Assembly: GCA_030066455.1 (NCBI GenBank) | Contig: JASJBQ010000178.1 | Span: 1-9,892, forward strand | Direction of reading: 5' to 3' | DNA from: Desulfobacterales bacterium | GTDB taxonomy: Bacteria; Desulfobacterota; Desulfobacteria; Desulfobacterales; UBA5852 | Length of the DNA stretch: 9,892 nt | Shown here: one piece after another, positions 5,946 to 9,892 of the stretch | Layout: each line of letters starts with the position of its first letter | How positions within the stretch are numbered: the stretch's first letter is position 1 | The notes under the pieces: generated by a model | Told to the model about the DNA's origin: nothing | The model's input: only the letters and a program-made list of their open reading frames with translations | Databases searched by the model: none | Made by a program: the position numbers and the translations under genes

Positions 5946-7823
5946 GGTGCCGTTACCGGGGCATTTGTTGCGCGCGTTTAATTCCACCCATTTGTCCTCC
6001 GGTGGCTTGAGAAGATGCGGTACACCTTCTTCAATTTGCCCGCGCAACACTGGATCCAGATTGGCATGATATAACGTTTTCACCTTCTTCAATCTTTCGA
6101 CCGATAAATTTTTTGCGCCTGCCAGATCCGCACAGCGCAAATCGGCACCTTGTAAATCGACTTCATTAAAATCGACTCTGACCATATGGGCCAGCCCCAG
6201 ATTGGCTTTTTGGAGCTGGGCACCGACCAGATCGGCGTCCGTGAGGTTGGCTTCCCGCAGATCGGCTGCTTTGAGGTTGGCGCCCCGAAGGTCGGCTTTT
6301 TTAAGATTGGCGCCTCTGACGTCCGCATCTTGCAGATCGGCTTTCCTGAGCCGGGCGCCTTCCAGATCAGCATTGCGAAGAATCGCCTTGACCAGAAAGG
6401 CGCGAAACATATCCGCATATCGCAGGTTTTTTTTCTTTAGAAAGGCCCCTTTTACGGAATCGATGCGGTCCTGTTCATCTTCAATCCTCCAGAAATCCGC
6501 CGGCTTCGTGGAGACATCGATCTCTCTCAGATCGGCGAACACGCCATACCCCGCCTTGTCAAACAGCCACGGTACCAGCATGCCGACATGGGCCACATTC
6601 AAATCTCGATCAGCGCGTACGCCGCCAATCGCACCGTAAGATACCATCCAAAGTATCAGACCGATTATGACCATGTATAAAATAAGGAATCGATGGCGGT
6701 GGTTGCGGGAAAGTTGCCGATCACTCGGCGCGGGCGCCGGCGCGGGCGCTTCAGGCCTCATGGTTTTTCCCACGGAACGGTAGAAAATGACCGCCAGCAA
6801 GACGGATATGACAATAAAACCAACATGGAGCCCGGTCCCAATCCACTCGCGGCTGGGCAGATACCTGATCCAGAAGCCCACAAGCGTTATCGGAACGATC
6901 CACCAGGCAAGCAGGATTGTACCCAGCCCCTCAATCCGGTCCATGGGGGATTGATTTTCGGACAACCATTTATTGTGGCGACGAACGATCGCATTCACCA
7001 GCCACGGATAGGATCGCTCATCCAGGGTTCTTCCATCCGGAAATATGGCTGGTAATTTGGCCAGAGCCATCCAGAGACGACGTAAGTAGAAATGAAAATA
7101 GACGAATACGCCGATCAGGACCAAGGGCGCTGCAACGTAGAAGGATACGATTGGAATCTCGGTCCCAATAATCGGCAGGGGGGTGGAGGCCGAATCCGTC
7201 ACCAGCCGGGCATCAATGGTGGTGGCGATCGTCAGCCATGAGTAAACACATGCAACCAGCAGGATGAAAAAGGTGTTCCGTGCGTTTTTTGAAATTTCTT
7301 CGACCGCCTTGAGCGGTTGGTCGATCGGACTCTCGTCTGAAAGCTTCGACCCGCTCATGTCGGCGCCGGCGAATTCCGTTCCCAGAAAATCGGCGTTCTG
7401 GATGATGGTATCTCTAAGGCTCGCTCCCACCAGATTGGCTTTTTTTAGGTTGGCGCCGCTTAGATCGGCATTCTCAAGGTCGGCATCATTCAATCTGCAA
7501 AGAGAGATATCGGCATTCTTGAGGTTTGAACCCCGCAGTATTGCCCGGGCTAGATTTTGATTCTTTAGGTCCGCACCCTCAAGATCAGTGAAACTGAGAT
7601 TGGCTTGCCGGCCTTCATTTTCGTTGGATGCGATCCATCTTTGGTGCGCAGCAAGCTTTTCGCCAAGTTCCTCATCCGACAGCGTCCGTAGTTCGTTTCG
7701 GCGGTTGTTACCGCCGGAAGACGCAGCAGAAGTGTTCTGCGGTATGTCATGTTTCGGATTCAATCGATTGACTTTCGGGCGCCTTGACAATCGTTGGTAA
7801 CTTGCAAATTTGTTTATACTCAA
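5919..7823 (-). CDS. Membrane protein with pentapeptide-repeat domains at both ends
   Basis: A 634-residue protein. LSDEELGEKLAAHQRWI (48-64) leads into pentapeptide repeats at 75-162 (ADLxx units such as LEGADLKNQN and LSGANLKKAN), which fold as a right-handed four-sided helix. Five hydrophobic segments follow, at about 184-203, 225-246, 300-320, 330-348 and 378-397, with a Pro-Ala stretch at 359-366. A second pentapeptide block spans 465-572. The membrane module (VYSWLTIATT, PLPIIGTEIPI, FPDGRTLDE) recurs in other bacterial pentapeptide membrane proteins as I recall them. Its function is not established. There is no ATG near the front: the earliest start is a TTG at 7823 directly after an in-frame stop, and TTG codons 12 and 21 are alternatives, so the N-terminus is uncertain. 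The C-terminus ETGSDRHS is encoded by a dispersed repeat. The NYN gene follows 29 bases later. Confidence 0.85.
   Translation of the reverse strand: MSINKFASYQRLSRRPKVNRLNPKHDIPQNTSAASSGGNNRRNELRTLSDEELGEKLAAHQRWIASNENEGRQANLSFTDLEGADLKNQNLARAILRGSNLKNADISLCRLNDADLENADLSGANLKKANLVGASLRDTIIQNADFLGTEFAGADMSGSKLSDESPIDQPLKAVEEISKNARNTFFILLVACVYSWLTIATTIDARLVTDSASTPLPIIGTEIPIVSFYVAAPLVLIGVFVYFHFYLRRLWMALAKLPAIFPDGRTLDERSYPWLVNAIVRRHNKWLSENQSPMDRIEGLGTILLAWWIVPITLVGFWIRYLPSREWIGTGLHVGFIVISVLLAVIFYRSVGKTMRPEAPAPAPAPSDRQLSRNHRHRFLILYMVIIGLILWMVSYGAIGGVRADRDLNVAHVGMLVPWLFDKAGYGVFADLREIDVSTKPADFWRIEDEQDRIDSVKGAFLKKKNLRYADMFRAFLVKAILRNADLEGARLRKADLQDADVRGANLKKADLRGANLKAADLREANLTDADLVGAQLQKANLGLAHMVRVDFNEVDLQGADLRCADLAGAKNLSVERLKKVKTLYHANLDPVLRGQIEEGVPHLLKPPEDKWVELNARNKCPGNGTETGSDRHS
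6108..6431 (-). repeat. 15-bp periodic coding repeat, C-terminal pentapeptide block
   Basis: The DNA repeats with a 15-base period because it encodes about 21 successive A(D/N)LxX pentapeptides (protein residues 465-572). Variants of AGATTGGCGCC or GATCGGCTTT recur on the plus strand. It is protein-driven repetition, not a separate element. The near-identical units could permit slippage or recombination that changes repeat number. Confidence 0.8.
7338..7601 (-). repeat. 15-bp periodic coding repeat, N-terminal pentapeptide block
   Basis: This encodes about 17 pentapeptide units (protein residues 75-162), with less regular codons than the C-terminal block. The two blocks lie on either side of the membrane segments and are similar to each other in consensus. 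They could have arisen by internal duplication or from shared family constraints. Confidence 0.75.
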
Positions 7824-7874
7824 AATTTTTCAAAACTATAGCCGATTGATTTTTTGTAAAGGACATACGATCCA
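7824..7874. promoter_or_regulatory. Divergent intergenic region with promoter candidates for both flanking genes
   Basis: This 51-base AT-rich gap separates two divergent genes, so it and its margins should hold both promoters. For the plus-strand gene, TATACT (7815-7820) is a good -10 box with TTGGTA (7794-7799) 15 bases before it, a short spacing. For the minus-strand gene, TATAGT (7840-7835) has TTTACA 14 bases upstream, also short. If that -10 is real, transcription would begin within a few bases of the TTG at 7823, which would favour a downstream TTG start for the pentapeptide protein. AAAGGA near 7858-7863 is the likely ribosome binding site for the plus-strand gene. Confidence 0.3.
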
Positions 7875-8822
7875 ATGGCGATGCGTACGATGTGGATGGC
7901 CCTTTTAGTTTTGGGTCTGATTTGCCAAGCCTTGTTTGCGAGCCTGGTCTGGGCGCAGCCAACAATGCCACCCGGATTAGACGCGAATCAAGTGCCGTGG
8001 ACCGGTCTGTCCTATCGCGCCGAAAGCCTATGGGTTGATGTTACCACCGAGGTGCAACTGACGGCTTCTTCGGAAGCCGAGGTGAAAACAGCACTGGTTG
8101 CGAGCCGTCAGGGGTCGGCGATCGAGATCCCGGCCTCGGGTGCCTACCAGCTGGTCAACCGCACCATCATCGATTCCACTTTTAAGTCACCTGTTGAGAT
8201 CGTGAACCAGACCTGGTTCGATCCGAAGGATGCCACCGTGTTTGGAAGAAATCGCCTTCGTCGGGGAGACGATGACTTTTACAAAGCCTACCGATTCGCG
8301 CATGAAGGTGTTTTTCGGCATCGACGCGAACCCAAAGATAAGCAGGAAACCCGACAGGCTCCCGAAAAATGGACGGATGTCCGCGACACATTCTATTCCC
8401 ACGACCTCGCCCGATTGGGATGCCCCAACGTATCCGAGCGCTTGACATTGCTATACATCGTTTCCGCCATTGATTGGGCGGCAAGCGACAAGCCGCATTT
8501 ATTCTGTATTTTCGGGAAAAGACAATTGTTTCGGGTACAGCTCAAATCAGCAGGCGAGCAAGCGGTGGCAACCGACTATACCGTCGACCGACAAGGCAGC
8601 CAGCACCACCGTCAAGAGGAGATGAGCGCCCATAAAATTGAATTGGAAGCGCTGCCATTGGAATCGGACCTCGAAGATACGGAGAACTTTTCATTCCTTG
8701 GGCTGCACAAGAATATCATCATCTTTCTCGACCCGGCCTCGAACTTGCCGGTGCAGATAGGCGGTGAAATCCGTTCATCCGGCAAGGCGACCTTGAAATT
8801 GCATTCGGCTCAGTTGAAGTAG
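7875..8822 (+). CDS. Secreted protein of unknown function
   Basis: A 315-residue protein. Residues 1-28 form a Sec signal peptide: MAMRTMW, a hydrophobic core, then ASLVWA-QP as the probable cleavage site. There is no lipobox Cys, so it is probably periplasmic or released. The mature part contains PWTGLSYRAESLWVDVTTEV (41-60), a charged middle (about 120-170, with RRGDDDFYKAYRF), and an ending LPVQIGGEIRSSGKATLKL (about 293-311). That ending recalls DUF3108-type and other beta-rich outer-envelope proteins, whose ends also read LPxxIxG...GxxxxxL. This similarity is faint and I would not name a family from it. The gene stands alone, divergent from the pentapeptide gene across 51 bases, so the two may be co-regulated. 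A second ATG two codons in is possible. The likely AAAGGA site is about 11 bases upstream, slightly far. Confidence 0.75.
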   Translation: MAMRTMWMALLVLGLICQALFASLVWAQPTMPPGLDANQVPWTGLSYRAESLWVDVTTEVQLTASSEAEVKTALVASRQGSAIEIPASGAYQLVNRTIIDSTFKSPVEIVNQTWFDPKDATVFGRNRLRRGDDDFYKAYRFAHEGVFRHRREPKDKQETRQAPEKWTDVRDTFYSHDLARLGCPNVSERLTLLYIVSAIDWAASDKPHLFCIFGKRQLFRVQLKSAGEQAVATDYTVDRQGSQHHRQEEMSAHKIELEALPLESDLEDTENFSFLGLHKNIIIFLDPASNLPVQIGGEIRSSGKATLKLHSAQLK

Positions 8823-8926
8823 GCGCAAGCGCGCTCTATGTACAAAACAAAAAGGATTGGTCTACACTTTTTACATTTTTCTCGCTTCTTGAATCATCGC
8901 TGTAAAACAGATATTTCCCTACCGTT

Positions 8927-8976
8927 TCAAATCCATTCCTATTCTGTCAAATGTGCAAATCTGACCCAGTTGTTTC
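8927..8976 (-). repeat. Dispersed GGGTCAGAT repeat, copy B (end of the 185-residue membrane protein gene)
   Basis: Partner of 5893-5945, in the same orientation relative to its gene. On the minus strand it reads GAAACA, ACT, GGGTCAGAT, TTGCAC, ATTTGACAGAAT, AGG, AATGGATTTGA. As in copy A, the unit encodes the final residues and the TGA stop (8947-8949) of the gene upstream, in the same frame. TTGACA within it resembles a -35 box, but no matching -10 box is evident. Confidence 0.65.
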
Positions 8977-9504
8977 TTGACCCGATTGTTTTCGACCAGC
9001 ATTTATCTGTCTTGGATCGTTTACTTCTATCAATTTCCTGATACGATCACGGCGCACAAAAATGACTGTAGCCGAAATGCTGACGAAGAGGGCCGTGTAT
9101 TGAATCATGGGTATCGGGGCCGTCTCGATAAAGTGCGAGATAATCGCCGTCAGGATTCCAGCAAGGTATAAGAAATCTTTTTTTTGCGTTTCCCACATAC
9201 GGATCAAGCCCAGCCCAGAGGAAATGCCTGCGATCACTGTAGCTAAAACAAGGGTGTCGTCCGGTGGGTGGAAATGCGAGGCAATGCCGAAAACAAGGAT
9301 GCCGACAAGCACGAACCAAGGAGAACGCTGGACGGCTTTGACGGCGGCCTTCCGGATCGATTCCTCTTCAGGTTCCCCAGATTGATCAGCCGTGCGACGG
9401 CCGATCTCGTTGGAAAGTTCGAGAGCTTCATGGGGTGCTGAATTCTTGTCGATTGCATCCAATCGCTGCCGAAGTTCGCCCAGGTTCAGGTTCGAGAGGT
9501 CCAT
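8947..9504 (-). CDS. Four-helix membrane protein of unknown function
   Basis: A 185-residue protein. Residues 1-58 are a charged, helical soluble head starting MDLSNLNLGELRQRLDAIDK. Four hydrophobic segments follow, at about 63-78, 84-102, 111-128 and 131-150, then a basic stretch VRRDRIRK (150-157) and a polar tail. The even helix number and basic flanks fit an inner-membrane protein with both ends in the cytoplasm. The ATG at 9504 is preceded by GGAG at good spacing. The tail ETTGSDLHI (177-185) comes from the dispersed repeat, and only the residues before it are likely native to this family. It lies 67 bases downstream of a 53-residue one-helix protein gene in the same direction. I do not recognise the family. 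Confidence 0.75.
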   Translation of the reverse strand: MDLSNLNLGELRQRLDAIDKNSAPHEALELSNEIGRRTADQSGEPEEESIRKAAVKAVQRSPWFVLVGILVFGIASHFHPPDDTLVLATVIAGISSGLGLIRMWETQKKDFLYLAGILTAIISHFIETAPIPMIQYTALFVSISATVIFVRRDRIRKLIEVNDPRQINAGRKQSGQETTGSDLHI

Positions 9505-9567
9505 GGTGGCTCCAGGGCTTGGATTAGGGAAATTAATATGATGGGGAAGGTCTCAACATTAGGCCGT

Positions 9568-9586
9568 GCCGTCAAGAGTTGACGGC
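9568..9586. other. Perfect 8-bp hairpin at the end of the small membrane protein gene
   Basis: GCCGTCAA, a GAG loop, and TTGACGGC form a perfect inverted repeat. The minus-strand stop codon (9572-9574) lies within the left arm. There is no T-run after it on either strand, so it is not a standard intrinsic terminator. It may stabilise the upstream mRNA, attenuate read-through into the 185-residue gene, or bind a protein. Confidence 0.55.
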
Positions 9587-9733
9587 TTGATCCTGTTGTA
9601 TGTTTTTACAGGAGCGATCCGCCCTGACAAGCAGCGGGTATATTGTTTCAGGAAAATGATGATAAAGCGCCACCAGCCCCATTACAATGGCGATTGGCAA
9701 GACGATCAGAAATTGCTTGGTTCCGGTGGCCAT
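9572..9733 (-). CDS. Small single-helix membrane protein
   Basis: A 53-residue protein starting MATGTKQFLIVLPIAIVMGL, with one hydrophobic segment (about residues 8-24) followed by a polar tail ending DRSCKNIQQDQAVNS. The ATG at 9733 was chosen because GGGGGAA lies just upstream and the hydrophobic helix follows at once. The open frame continues to 9877, but those extra 48 residues overlap another apparent gene end and do not look native. A single uncleaved helix at the N-terminus suggests an inner-membrane peptide or anchor. It sits 67 bases before the four-helix protein gene in the same direction and may be its partner. Family unknown. Confidence 0.55.
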   Translation of the reverse strand: MATGTKQFLIVLPIAIVMGLVALYHHFPETIYPLLVRADRSCKNIQQDQAVNS

Positions 9734-9803
9734 GCGTTCCCCCGGTTGTCTTCGGAGCGCCGGATGTTTAGGATGAAGTAAAAAAGTGAGGAACGTCCCG
9801 CAA

Positions 9804-9892
9804 CTATCCCAGATAGCAAACTCCGGGATTGAAGAGCATCGAGGCAATGCCGCCTTGATGGGTACCGCCTGTTTCACTCGTCTGCACGCGGC
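9804..9892 (-). CDS. Possible C-terminal end of a gene entering from the right edge
   Basis: On the minus strand the frame open from the edge reads RVQTSETGGTHQGGIASMLF then NPGVCYLG and stops at 9804-9806. It looks more protein-like than the competing frame that runs on to 9572, and would end 70 bases before the 53-residue gene. With only 28 residues I cannot assign a family, and chance is a real possibility. Confidence 0.25.
   Translation of the reverse strand, partial: RVQTSETGGTHQGGIASMLFNPGVCYLG

Noticed and set aside
6108..7601. CRISPR or tandem satellite, because of the short periodic repeats
   Set aside because: The period is 15 bases with no spacers and matches pentapeptide codons in a long open frame.
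9734..9877. 48-residue upstream extension of the small membrane protein
   Set aside because: It has no ribosome binding site or sequence character, while the ATG at 9733 has GGGGGAA and starts directly at the membrane helix.

Overview
The window looks like bacterial chromosomal DNA from a Gram-negative organism. It carries a lipobox lipoprotein, a Sec signal peptide, good Shine-Dalgarno sites, and coding DNA of about 50-60% GC separated by AT-rich, gene-poor stretches. A deltaproteobacterial (Desulfobacterota-like) origin is my guess from the gene mix and from a GGGTCAGAT-type short repeat; nothing in the sequence proves it. There are no rRNA or tRNA genes, no CRISPR array and no intact transposase. 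The setting is accessory in character: short transcription units of poorly characterised proteins, gene remnants, and two different diverged dispersed repeats.

Layout. Bases 1-109 (minus) hold the start of a DUF1499-like lipoprotein cut by the window edge. Bases 222-1478 (minus) encode an ADP-ribosylglycohydrolase superfamily protein whose usual metal-binding motifs are altered. Bases 1500-2250 form a decay zone with the first copy of an approximately 74-bp repeat, an aldo/keto reductase N-terminus that breaks after about 15 codons, and protein-like scraps in several frames. Bases 2585-3819 (plus) are a two-gene operon: a 79-residue protein and a trypsin-fold serine protease. The small protein aligns without gaps to the protease's own N-terminal domain, so the operon appears to encode that domain twice, once fused and once free. 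Bases 3820-4557 are largely gene-free and contain the second 74-bp repeat copy and a C-terminal gene fragment.

Bases 4558-7823 (minus) form a second probable operon. A 634-residue membrane protein with pentapeptide-repeat domains at both ends comes first. A NYN-domain putative ribonuclease with a LOTUS/OST-HTH domain follows after 29 bases. Diverging from it, 7875-8822 (plus) encodes a secreted protein of unknown function. Bases 8947-9733 (minus) encode a one-helix 53-residue protein followed by a four-helix 185-residue membrane protein. The last 89 bases hold what may be the tail of another minus-strand gene.

Two observations stand out. The first is the free copy of a protease N-terminal domain directly upstream of the protease, which suggests an inhibitor, chaperone or decoy pair. 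The second is a short dispersed repeat that forms the last codons and the stop codon of two unrelated membrane-protein genes, in the same reading frame, giving the tails ETGSDRHS and ETTGSDLHI.
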